From contig JAQUMH010000001.1 in assembly GCA_028718185.1 (NCBI GenBank), positions 839,186-903,185 of the forward strand: a stretch of 64,000 nt of DNA, given 5' to 3'. The notes beneath the pieces are model-generated. The model was given only the letters and a program-made list of their open reading frames with translations. It was not told the DNA's origin and did not search any database. The DNA comes from Elusimicrobiota bacterium. Lineage in GTDB: Bacteria; Elusimicrobiota; UBA8919. Shown here in pieces: positions 54,837-62,993 of this stretch (the first letter of the stretch is position 1; each line of letters opens with the position of its first letter). The position numbers and the translations under genes are program-made.

Positions 54837-57074
54837 TTACCAGACGCTTTTGTGACGGTGTGTCATCTTGTTGAACTTTCGTCTCAGTAAAAAATATTCA
54901 TTAAACGGTCTGTCATCAGTAATTGAATAATCGACATCATCTGTTACAATTTTTCCAATCGGAACTTCATTCTGCAATAAAGCACGATACAACTGTTCTG
55001 GTTTTTTACCCGGATTCCACTCTACCAAATCATTGGCAGCAAGCGGTGGAATCCGCACGATAAAATTATTAACACTCGGCATTTCAAATGGTTTCATAGA
55101 AGCAAAAAAATGAAATCCCCAATTTTCTATTGAGTGGAAAACCCGCACATACGGGAACTCCAAACTTATAGATTTTGCAATAGCTTTAAAAGTCATTTCC
55201 TCTCCAAAAGGAAACCATTGTGCCAGAATACCGTCATCTTTTAACCTGGTTTTTAAAAGCCGATAAAATTCGACTGAATAAAGCAGACTGGACCCTGAAG
55301 AAGCTATAGGTGGCGGCGGGTCTATTGCAATCAAATCAAATTTCTCAGAGGTTCGCTTCAAGAATCTTCTACCGTCATCTATAACAATTGTAGCATTAGG
55401 TTTTTCCATAACCTCTTTTGCATCATCAAAATAAAAACCGAATGCATCTTTGACACTCGGTACCAGTTCTACCGCAGTGGTCTTGATTCCCCACGAAACA
55501 GCTGACCTGAAAGTTGTTCCCATTCCGAAACATATTATAAGAGCGGATTCCGGTTTTCTATTCCTGATAGTTAACGGGATATGTGCCATATATTTCGTAA
55601 TAGGAGTAAGAGATGTCATGCCGATACCATTAACCAGAAGTTCTTTCTGCCTTCCTTTGCCTAATGAAATAACTGTGGCTACATAATCACGACGTATCTG
55701 TCCTGGTTTATATAGTACAATATCCTCATAGTTTACAGAAAAAAACAATGAATAAACTATAAGAACAACAGTAAAAATACTTGCAACAACAGTTTTAAAA
55801 ATATTGTTCTGCCAAATCTTTTTCAGATAGTAAACAAAATATATGATAAATGGAATTAAAAATAAGAAAAGTGAAATTTTTACTCCAACAAAAGGAAGAA
55901 AAATATAACCGGCAACCAGCGGTCCGACAATACAGCCAACGGTATTGACTGCATATGCCCTTCCTGCAAATTTCGGGTTACCTTGTGAAAACTCGTCAAC
56001 CAATTTTGGAGTCAAATAACCAAGTGTGGCACAAAACGGAAAAATACTTATTAAAGCAACTGCTATTTTTGCGTCAGCTCGCAGTATTTGCCATAAACGA
56101 AGATCACTTGCTAAAATCGGCAAAAAACTAAAACATACAAGCATAACCATAATATCAGAAACATCAATAATATGTTGTTTGTCTACATGTTTGCGATATA
56201 AAAGAGACCCTTGCCAGGTGGCAAACAAATAAACAGTAAGTATCGAGGCAAAAGAATATATAGTAGTTTTAAGTACCGGAGTAAATGCCCGTGTCCAGAC
56301 AACTTCCATTCCCATTGAAGCAAACCCGGTGGTAAAAAGAATCAAAAGCAAAAAATTAAATCCTGCTTTATTTGAATCATCCTGTGATTTATCTACGACA
56401 ATTTGTTCAAGTACCTCAAGAAATTTCTTATATGGATATTTTAAACTTAAAATAAATGCGGTTATTGCAATTAAAAAATTACAGCAAACAGCAACCAAAA
56501 TAGTATTGTGCAAACCTAAAATCTCAATTAAAAAAATTGCCGTAATTATTGTTCCGCACATTGCACCGATGACATTAGCAACATAAAGGTAACTGAAACC
56601 GGTTTTATTATCACTATTTACTTCTTTCATAAACGACATTGCAAATGGGACAGTGGCGCCCATAAGTATACACCACGGCAGAATCGAAATACCAAGAATT
56701 CCGGCAGAATAAACAAGATACCTGAAAGAATTGAACTCACCGGTCGTTAATAACAATTTCTGTCCTAAGTCGAATATCCTCGGTACTAATAACCCGCCTA
56801 CACCTATGAGTAATTCTGTCAAAGCATAAAAAACAATCGCTGTTTTACCAGTTTTATCAGTAAGTTTTTTTATGTATTTTCCGCCTGCCCAGGACCCGAC
56901 AGCCAGCCCCAGCATAAAAACAGAAAGCACAACAGAAAGCACAGGTGTTATTATCCCAAACGCAGCAAATGCAAGCCGCAGCCAGACAATTTGATAAAGC
57001 AACCCGCAAAAACCGGACAACAGAAACAAAACAAACAACACAGAATAACCAGAATCTTTTTTAGAATTTTCCAT
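54837..57074 (-). CDS. Fused membrane transporter-like / spermidine-synthase-like protein
   Basis: The protein has 745 residues from ATG after AGGTAAAAAT; an upstream MPTLVGI frame is hairpin-repeat DNA. Residues 1-480 form about 14 TM helices of the MFS-like type that accompanies spermidine synthase domains. The C-terminal 240 residues are an SAM-binding fold (ALIICFGMGTTFRSAVSWG, VIDDGRRFL, DLIAIDPPPP). The DPPPP and missing polyamine-binding residues make true spermidine synthesis doubtful. The substrate is unknown. It stands upstream of gatC. Confidence 0.82.
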   Translation of the reverse strand: MENSKKDSGYSVLFVLFLLSGFCGLLYQIVWLRLAFAAFGIITPVLSVVLSVFMLGLAVGSWAGGKYIKKLTDKTGKTAIVFYALTELLIGVGGLLVPRIFDLGQKLLLTTGEFNSFRYLVYSAGILGISILPWCILMGATVPFAMSFMKEVNSDNKTGFSYLYVANVIGAMCGTIITAIFLIEILGLHNTILVAVCCNFLIAITAFILSLKYPYKKFLEVLEQIVVDKSQDDSNKAGFNFLLLILFTTGFASMGMEVVWTRAFTPVLKTTIYSFASILTVYLFATWQGSLLYRKHVDKQHIIDVSDIMVMLVCFSFLPILASDLRLWQILRADAKIAVALISIFPFCATLGYLTPKLVDEFSQGNPKFAGRAYAVNTVGCIVGPLVAGYIFLPFVGVKISLFLFLIPFIIYFVYYLKKIWQNNIFKTVVASIFTVVLIVYSLFFSVNYEDIVLYKPGQIRRDYVATVISLGKGRQKELLVNGIGMTSLTPITKYMAHIPLTIRNRKPESALIICFGMGTTFRSAVSWGIKTTAVELVPSVKDAFGFYFDDAKEVMEKPNATIVIDDGRRFLKRTSEKFDLIAIDPPPPIASSGSSLLYSVEFYRLLKTRLKDDGILAQWFPFGEEMTFKAIAKSISLEFPYVRVFHSIENWGFHFFASMKPFEMPSVNNFIVRIPPLAANDLVEWNPGKKPEQLYRALLQNEVPIGKIVTDDVDYSITDDRPFNEYFLLRRKFNKMTHRHKSVW

Positions 57075-57116
57075 ATTTTTACCTATAGTGAACAAAAATA
57101 TTTCGCACAAGTTAAT

Positions 57117-57193
57117 GCCGACCAAGGTCGGCAACTACATCAACATTGTAGTGGCAGAGCCTGACTACCGTTAGGCAGGCTTGCTATGCCTGC
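57117..57193. repeat. Two family A hairpin repeats in opposite orientation
   Basis: GCCGACCAAGGTCGGC plus AACTACA (57117-57139), then a reverse copy GTAGTGGCAGAGC with a nested CCTGACTACCGTTAGGCAGG (57148-57193). Confidence 0.72.
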
Positions 57194-57229
57194 ATCTTTC
57201 AAATTCCCATACTAGACCCTAATCGCAGA

Positions 57230-57435
57230 GTGAGCAAGAAATTTTCGCAGAGCCTAAATTTGCGACTTATTAGTTCCAGGAGCAAATGCCAGAGCAAGTT
57301 CTAACGAGCGTCTCAAAGAAATTTGTTCCCGAGCTAACTTTTCTAACCACTACTCTTCCATCCGAAGTGAGCAAGAAATTTTCGCAGAGCCTAGATTTGC
57401 GACTACACTTTCAAGAGCAAATCTCAGAGCGAGTT
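57230..57435. repeat. Pair of ~70-bp direct repeats
   Basis: 57230-57300 and 57367-57435 both run GTGAGCAAGAAATTTTCGCA, GAGCCTA-ATTTGCGACT and on to AGAGC(A/G)AGTT. They fill the 57075-57471 gap between uvrD and the transporter gene together with the hairpins; no gene is seen there. Confidence 0.8.
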
Positions 57436-57471
57436 GGTGCCGAGCGACTCAAGAAAATTTGCTTGCGAACG

Positions 57472-59619
57472 CTATTCTATTCGTTCCAAATTAGCATACT
57501 TCACCAGCAGTTTCTTCCAGAACCCGGCATCAAACTGAACAATAACCTTCAAATCATCACCGGAGCCTACTACTTCAATAACCTTTCCTACCCCAAATTC
57601 CGAATGTCGTATCCGTAATCCTTTATAAAAACGCAAAGCACTTTTAGGAGTAGCTGTCTCATTTATATCTATTTCTGTTTCAATTAAAGAATTATTTCTG
57701 AATGAAAGTTCTGTCGTCTCGGTTCTTAAACCAACTTCTTTTACAAACCTTGAAGGAATACACCACCGCATTTGCCCGTATATTCTTCTTTGAGCTGCAC
57801 CGGAAAGATAAAGACGCTCTTTGGCGCGGGTCATACCGACATAACAAAGCCTTCGTTCTTCTTCAAGTGTTTCCATTGAATACATAGAATTGTTTACAGG
57901 GAAAAGCCCCTCTTCCAATCCGGTTACAAAAACACAGGGGAATTCTAAACCCTTTGCAAGGTGCAGGGTAATGAGAGTAACATAATCACTGTTTTCATTC
58001 CAAACATCCACATCAGAAACAAGTGCAATGTTTTCTAAAAATGTTGTTAACCTTTTATCCTCAGCTCCCTGTTCAAAATCAACAATAGCTGATACAAGTT
58101 CTTTTATATTTTCAATCCGCGAACGGGACTCAAAATCGTTCTGTTCTTCCAGAATTTGGACATACCCCGTTTCTTCAATAATAATCTTTGCAATTTCAGA
58201 AGCATCCATATTGTCTTTTTCCGCTATCATTGAATCAATAAGTTTGATAAATTTCTCTGCTTTCTTAAGCAACCCGCTGTTATACATATCTTTTGCTGAT
58301 TCATAAAGCGTAAGTTCTTTTTCAATAGCGTTCTTTTCAATTGTTAAAAATGTTGTTTTGCCTATCCCTCTTGCCGGTATATTAATTATCCTTTTAAAAC
58401 TTATACTATCAGCAGGATTATTGATTAATTTCAGGTATGCAAGTATATCTTTAACTTCGGCACGGGTATAAAATCGCTGACTTCCTACTACAATAAACGG
58501 AATCCCAAAACGCGTAAATGTCTCTTCAAAAATTCTTGATTGTGCATTTGTCCTGTAGAATACGGCAAAATCTGAAAGTGAATGACCCTCGTTTTCTACA
58601 AGCGTTTTAATCTTGCTGGCAACACTATTTGCTTCCTCAAATTCATTAGGAAACTCCGTGTAACACACTTCTTCACCTTGCGGTTTGTCTGTCCAGAGTT
58701 CCTTCGGTTTTCTATGGTGATTTTTTTGAATAAGTTTTCCCGCCAATCCAAGTATATTTTTTGTGGAACGATAATTTTGTTCTAAAAAAACAATGTTTGT
58801 TTTAGGATAATCACTTTCAAATTCCATAATATTTCTTATATCTGCACCGCGCCACGAATAGATTGCCTGGTCGTCATCACCGACAACACAGATATTTTTA
58901 TATTTTGCCGCAAGCAGTTTTGTTAAAACATATTGTGCATAATTAGTATCCTGATATTCGTCAATCATTATATACCTGAACCTTTCCTGATATTTTTCTA
59001 AAACTACTTTATCATTTTTGAAAAGGTCTACGCTATACCTCAAAAGGTCGCCAAAATCAACCGCATTCGCTTCTTTTAATTTCTTCTGGTACAATTCATA
59101 AACGTCAGCGGTAATTTTCCTAATCGCTTCAGGCGTTGTCATGGCGTGAATAATATACGATTCTGAATCTAAAAGCTTGTCTTTCGCCGATGAAATCATT
59201 TCACAGATAAGTGAAGGTTTAAATTTTTCTACATCAAAATTTAATTCTTTAAGACAACTCTCAATGAGTTTTTTAGAATCGTCATCGTCGTAAATAGTAA
59301 AATCCTTATTTAACCCTATATTTGCCGCTTCCATTCGCAACAATCGGGCACAGAAAGAGTGGTATGTTGAAATCCAGATATTCGAAGATGAAGCCCCCGC
59401 AAGTTTAGTAATGCGTTCCTGCATCTGTTTAGACGCTTTGTTGGTAAATGTCATAGCCAAAATATTCCATGGATTTACACCATTCTGGATAAGGTAAGCA
59501 ATACGGTATGTTATTACGCGGGTTTTACCGCTACCGGCACCGGCAAGTATTAAAAGCGGACCTTCGGTACATTTTACTGCCTCTGCCTGTTTTGAGTTCA
59601 AATCATCTAAAAGATTCAT
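57472..59619 (-). CDS. pcrA: UvrD/PcrA-type superfamily 1 DNA helicase
   Basis: The protein has 715 residues. Q-motif LNSKQAEAVK, Walker A AGAGSGKT (26-33), Walker B MIDEYQDTN, QNYRSTKNI and VTLITLHLAKGLEFPCVFVT and VGMTRAKERLYL are all present. It unwinds DNA 3'-5' in repair and plasmid or transcription conflicts. It has a C-terminal KOW/Tudor-like tail (KGLRIRHSEFGVGKVIEVVG) as in PcrA, which binds RNA polymerase. Confidence 0.95.
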   Translation of the reverse strand: MNLLDDLNSKQAEAVKCTEGPLLILAGAGSGKTRVITYRIAYLIQNGVNPWNILAMTFTNKASKQMQERITKLAGASSSNIWISTYHSFCARLLRMEAANIGLNKDFTIYDDDDSKKLIESCLKELNFDVEKFKPSLICEMISSAKDKLLDSESYIIHAMTTPEAIRKITADVYELYQKKLKEANAVDFGDLLRYSVDLFKNDKVVLEKYQERFRYIMIDEYQDTNYAQYVLTKLLAAKYKNICVVGDDDQAIYSWRGADIRNIMEFESDYPKTNIVFLEQNYRSTKNILGLAGKLIQKNHHRKPKELWTDKPQGEEVCYTEFPNEFEEANSVASKIKTLVENEGHSLSDFAVFYRTNAQSRIFEETFTRFGIPFIVVGSQRFYTRAEVKDILAYLKLINNPADSISFKRIINIPARGIGKTTFLTIEKNAIEKELTLYESAKDMYNSGLLKKAEKFIKLIDSMIAEKDNMDASEIAKIIIEETGYVQILEEQNDFESRSRIENIKELVSAIVDFEQGAEDKRLTTFLENIALVSDVDVWNENSDYVTLITLHLAKGLEFPCVFVTGLEEGLFPVNNSMYSMETLEEERRLCYVGMTRAKERLYLSGAAQRRIYGQMRWCIPSRFVKEVGLRTETTELSFRNNSLIETEIDINETATPKSALRFYKGLRIRHSEFGVGKVIEVVGSGDDLKVIVQFDAGFWKKLLVKYANLERIE

Positions 59620-59642
59620 TCTTCAAACCATATACAAATTAT

Positions 59643-59797
59643 GCTTGCCAAGGGTCTGGCGGCAACTACAAAACTATAATTAAATTGTAGTTTCACGCCC
59701 TCGGCGTGATAACATTGAAATTCTTATACATCAAGTTAATGCCCCGATTGACATCGGGGCAACTACATCAAAATTGTAGTGGCAGAGCTTGCTCTGC
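59643..59797. repeat. Cluster of four family A hairpin repeats
   Basis: A degenerate GCTTGCCAAGGGTCTGGCGGC plus AACTACA (59643-59670), a reverse copy ending in TCACGCCCTCGGCGTGA (59687-59710), GCCCCGATTGACATCGGGGC plus AACTACA (59741-59767) and reverse GTAGTGGCAGAGCTTGCTC (59775-59797). They occupy the gap between the flippase gene and uvrD. Confidence 0.75.
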
Positions 59798-59874
59798 CTA
59801 CATCTTTTCATATTTCTATACAATTAAATATTTTTGGGTACCTTTTTCAATAAAAACTAACCAAATTCCTATCT

Positions 59875-60840
59875 TTAATCAGCAGTAGCAATCTCCTTAT
59901 AAGATATGCCTTCCTTAAGAAAGAAATAACCACCAAGTAGTATTACATAAATTATACCTATGCTATGGATAATTAAAGCACTTGCTAATGCTTTCCCCTT
60001 GCTGACGCCAAAAAACATCATACTTGCAACAAAGAAAAATTCAAACGTCCCGATAGAACCCGGAGCGGCAGGAATTGTAACGCCAATTACTGTTGCAAAC
60101 ACAATAAAAATTACAACAAAAATTGATAAATGCACACCAACGACTTTCATAAAAAAGAACATAGTTAGTGTTTCGCACGTCCATACACATAAAGAGAATA
60201 ATATTACTGTAAAAAAAACCTTTATATCTTTAATAATTTCAAAACCTGTTATAAACCTTTTTATCTTGTTAATAATTTTTTCTTTTAATTCACATTTTAT
60301 GCACGGTATTTTCATTAGTAAATCTATAAAATGTTTTTTTATAATAAGTATTCCTGCAACGACAAGAGTACCGACAAAAAAAAGTATCGAAAAAAACATT
60401 GCTCTTTTTGTCCATGGCGGAAATTTTGGCAGAAATATTAACGAAATACTGACCAGAATCAATATTCCAACACCATCCATAATCCTTTCGAAAACAATTG
60501 TTGCAAAAGAGGCACTCTTGGATACATTATGTTTTTTACCGACAATATACGCTCTGACAAATTCCCCGAATCTCATCGGGAAAATATTGTTTGCTGCAAA
60601 ACCCATTATCAAACTTGAAAATAACTGTTCAGGTTTAATGTCTTTTATCGGTAAAAAAAGATATTTCCACCTGATTGAACGGAACAGGAAACCTAACGTA
60701 GTGGTCAGAAGGGTAGGTAAAACCCACCAATATTTTCCGTTAGAAATAATCTCCAGTATATTTTTAAGATCAATATTCCTTAAAACAAAATATAAAAAAA
60801 ATACGCTTATTAATATTCCAAACAAAATTCTTTTTTTCAT
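59875..60840 (-). CDS. UPF0104 / lysylphosphatidylglycerol-synthase-TM-like flippase
   Basis: The protein has 321 residues with about eight TM helices and the family motifs RSIRWKYLF, NNIFPMRFGEFVRAY and TIPAAPGSIGTFEFFF. Relatives include the TM domain of MprF and AglD-linked proteins; they are thought to flip lipids or lipid-linked sugars. No MprF catalytic domain is present. A long open frame on the other strand (59960-60865) is its shadow. Confidence 0.85.
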   Translation of the reverse strand: MKKRILFGILISVFFLYFVLRNIDLKNILEIISNGKYWWVLPTLLTTTLGFLFRSIRWKYLFLPIKDIKPEQLFSSLIMGFAANNIFPMRFGEFVRAYIVGKKHNVSKSASFATIVFERIMDGVGILILVSISLIFLPKFPPWTKRAMFFSILFFVGTLVVAGILIIKKHFIDLLMKIPCIKCELKEKIINKIKRFITGFEIIKDIKVFFTVILFSLCVWTCETLTMFFFMKVVGVHLSIFVVIFIVFATVIGVTIPAAPGSIGTFEFFFVASMMFFGVSKGKALASALIIHSIGIIYVILLGGYFFLKEGISYKEIATAD

Positions 60841-60881
60841 TAAGTTATTATCTGCAACAGTTTAGCCATTCTAAAATAGCC

Positions 60882-60949
60882 GTCATTGCGAACAACGTGA
60901 AGCAATCTCATGAGATTGCCACGGTCGCAACAGCGACCTCGCAATGACT
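60882..60949. repeat. GTCATTGCGA-type palindromic repeat
   Basis: GTCATTGCGAA at the left faces CTCGCAATGAC at the right, with CAATCTCATGAGATTG nested inside. It lies between tRNA-Leu and the flippase gene. Confidence 0.7.
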
Positions 60950-61021
60950 TCATACTGACTTAACTATTACTATTATCTCTATCCCAATTACTAACTACTC
61001 ACTACTAATTACTGCCTTTAT

Positions 61022-61107
61022 TGCCGGGAGCCGGACTTGAACCGGCATGCCCCTTGAAGAGCGAGGGATTTTAAGTCCCTTGCGTCTACCAATTCCGCCA
61101 TCCCGGC
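61022..61107 (-). tRNA. tRNA-Leu (TAA)
   Basis: Minus strand GCCGGGATGGCGGAATTGG and onward; anticodon loop CTTAAAA (TAA), long variable arm typical of class II tRNA, T-loop TTCAAGT, acceptor GCCGGGA/TCCCGGC, discriminator A. Confidence 0.96.
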
Positions 61108-61119
61108 AGTAGTTAGTTA

Positions 61120-61147
61120 ATTATATAAAATTTTATTTGTTTTTCAA
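61120..61147 (-). promoter_or_regulatory. tRNA-Leu promoter
   Basis: Minus strand: -35 TTGAAA (61147-61142), 16-bp spacer, -10 TATAAT (61125-61120), directly upstream of the tRNA. Confidence 0.75.
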
Positions 61148-61330
61148 GGATTTTTTTAGGCAAGGCTTATTTATTAATTGGATTTGTTACTTTAAAATGT
61201 TTTTCCAAAGACTAACATTAAAGATGTAGATTTAATAAGAGAAGTAATATTTTTTATTCCTAATCTCCCTCAATCTCTCTATATAAAAATAGATAAATTA
61301 TAAAATGTTAAAAGGAAAGCTCCTCACACT

Positions 61331-61357
61331 AAGTCAACCACTCAAACACCGTCCCGT
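61331..61357. repeat. 27-bp direct repeat, left copy (flanks the toxin-antitoxin pair)
   Basis: AAGTCAACCACTCAAACACC then GTCCCGT; it matches 62613-62639 at 25 of 27 bases. Confidence 0.8.
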
Positions 61358-61412
61358 GAGATTAGCGAAATGCTTAACAGCTGGGCTTGGAACAGTAGGT
61401 ACGCAAAACAAA

Positions 61413-61440
61413 AAGGCGGGGGTTATGTGGCTCCCGCCTT
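61413..61440 (-). terminator. Intrinsic terminator of the toxin gene
   Basis: Minus strand AAGGCGGGAG, loop, CCCCGCCTT then TTTGTTTTG. The stem abuts the toxin stop codon. Confidence 0.8.
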
Positions 61441-61906
61441 AATCTTCAATTAATATACTTTTAATATAAGAATCAACGACGGGACTGTTTCGAACAGCAC
61501 CAATTATTTCTTTTTGAATTTTTTTAGATATTGCATCTCTAATAATTTTAAATTCTGATTTGTCCCTTATTCTATTTTTTAGCTCTTCTCTTGTTAATCG
61601 TACTACTTGATTACAATCTATAATACTATCTTGTTTCAAACAATTAAAATCTTTTTTTCCAATATATACAAGAGAATTTATAGCTTTTTGTCCGATTGAA
61701 GAACTTTTGTCATAATATTTTTTTCTTTTTTCTACTTTAGATGTTATAAAACATACTAATAAACAGGTATTGTCTGTAATTGGTATGAATATATTATAGT
61801 GTGGTGGACTATTCGGCTGGTGAGTACTATCGGCAAAATAACATATATGAAACTTTTTATTGTCTATTAAGGAAATCCAATGATCTGCGAGTTCTAAAGA
61901 AATCAT
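61439..61906 (-). CDS. Putative PemK/MazF-like toxin paired with a Panacea antitoxin
   Basis: The protein has 155 residues. It starts directly after the stop of the antitoxin gene with no gap. SPPHYNIFIPITDNTCLLVC and VYIGKKDFNCLKQDSIIDCN suggest the small beta-barrel of PemK/MazF-type RNases, but clear catalytic residues cannot be named. The toxin assignment rests mainly on the partner gene, since Panacea-domain (DUF4065) antitoxins pair with many toxin folds. It ends at a terminator. Confidence 0.55.
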   Translation of the reverse strand: MISLELADHWISLIDNKKFHICYFADSTHQPNSPPHYNIFIPITDNTCLLVCFITSKVEKRKKYYDKSSSIGQKAINSLVYIGKKDFNCLKQDSIIDCNQVVRLTREELKNRIRDKSEFKIIRDAISKKIQKEIIGAVRNSPVVDSYIKSILIED

Positions 61907-62476
61907 TTAACATTTTCTTGTTCTTATTATCTCTTTTGTTTCTTTAATATGTTCTTTTGAAAAATTATAACCATCTTCAGGAATTACCGAAACTAAATCC
62001 TCTATGTTTATTTTTTCTCTTCTACTTTTACCACCCCTAAGCAATTCTTCATAGCATTTCCATTCCGGATATTTATGAGTAAACTTAACCAAATCCCATG
62101 TATTCATTTTTCCATAATTATTTATTACAAAATCTAGTGCGTCTTTATCTGTTTCAGACAACATTAGATATTTCACCTTTTGTTCTTTGCTAATAAAACT
62201 ATTTTTTGATGTTTCATCAAACAAACTTTTCGCATAGTTATATTCGGTCTCAGAAAGATTTAGTTTATCGTAACTTAAAACATTTAATACCGTTGAACCG
62301 ACAGGACCATTTTGCATTGCGTAGTAATCATCTTCAGTTACTGTTTTTCCATATTTTAGCAAATGGTATTTATCGGCAAGATATAATAGCTTTACTATTT
62401 TTAATTTATCGAGGGCTTTTGCTTTTTTGTTTAAAAGATAGGAAACTGCTTGAATAATTTTTTTAGTTTCTATCAT
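61907..62476 (-). CDS. Panacea-domain (DUF4065/SocA-like) antitoxin
   Basis: The protein has 189 residues from the ATG MIETKK; the frame can be read 40 codons further upstream but passes through the promoter. The Panacea core is clear: KIVKLLYLADKYHLLKYGKT followed by TEDDYYAMQNGPVGSTVLN, and the helix around KYPEWKCYEELL. Such antitoxins neutralise varied toxins. The ATG lies at the predicted transcription start, with no ribosome site, so the mRNA is probably leaderless. It is immediately followed by the toxin-like gene. Confidence 0.85.
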   Translation of the reverse strand: MIETKKIIQAVSYLLNKKAKALDKLKIVKLLYLADKYHLLKYGKTVTEDDYYAMQNGPVGSTVLNVLSYDKLNLSETEYNYAKSLFDETSKNSFISKEQKVKYLMLSETDKDALDFVINNYGKMNTWDLVKFTHKYPEWKCYEELLRGGKSRREKINIEDLVSVIPEDGYNFSKEHIKETKEIIRTRKC

Positions 62477-62482
62477 AGTTAT

Positions 62483-62511
62483 ATTATACAGAACAAATGT
62501 TTTATTGTCAA
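62483..62511 (-). promoter_or_regulatory. Consensus sigma-70 promoter of the Panacea toxin-antitoxin pair
   Basis: Minus strand: -35 TTGACA (62511-62506), 17-bp spacer, -10 TATAAT (62488-62483). Six bases later comes the ATG, so the expected +1 is its A. Confidence 0.88.
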
Positions 62512-62612
62512 GGTACTTTTTCGAACTATTTTTTATCCAGGAATTCCTCACCTGTCGGCGCACCACCCAAACCCCAATTTTCTTTTTCAACCCCACTTAT
62601 GACTTCTTTCAT

Positions 62613-62639
62613 AAGTCAACCATTCAAACACCGCCCCGT
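62613..62639. repeat. 27-bp direct repeat, right copy
   Basis: AAGTCAACCATTCAAACACC then GCCCCGT; same orientation as 61331-61357. Confidence 0.8.
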
Positions 62640-62993
62640 TGCTCTTATTTTCGGGAGATTTTAACTCTTAATATCTCATTTTTAAATATCGAGTCACCTG
62701 AAATTTCTTCATATATGGTTTTGAACTGTTAACTGCAATCGAATATTGACCCAGGGTTGTAATCCAATATTGACACATCTATAATTGTGTTACCGATAAT
62801 AAAAATGAATTGGGTGGGTCATTTTTCAATTGCAATTATGTGCCCAAGTGGGTCAATCCTAGAATACATTTAACAAATAACCTTATACTCATAAGTATAA
62901 TACTAAAAAGTATATCTTTTATCAAGCACTTTTCTTGTTTTGAAGTAGGGTTAAGTATTAAAACTCAATGGTGTAATAGCAATAGGTAAACCA

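Larger units (their letters stand above)
61108..61438. other. Non-coding region between the toxin gene and tRNA-Leu
   Basis: No gene is seen. It holds the tRNA-Leu promoter at its left end, one 27-bp direct repeat (61331-61357) and the toxin gene terminator (61413-61440). Confidence 0.6.
62477..62993. other. Non-coding region upstream of the toxin-antitoxin pair
   Basis: It contains the antitoxin promoter, the right 27-bp direct repeat and a segment (about 62745-62875) with TGACCCA/TGGGTCA motifs that may be a relic of an insertion element. No transposase frame is seen. Confidence 0.5.

Noticed and set aside
59960-60865. Open frame of 301 codons on the plus strand
   Set aside because: It is fully antisense to the UPF0104-type flippase, whose family motifs are clear; the antisense translation has no recognisable domain.
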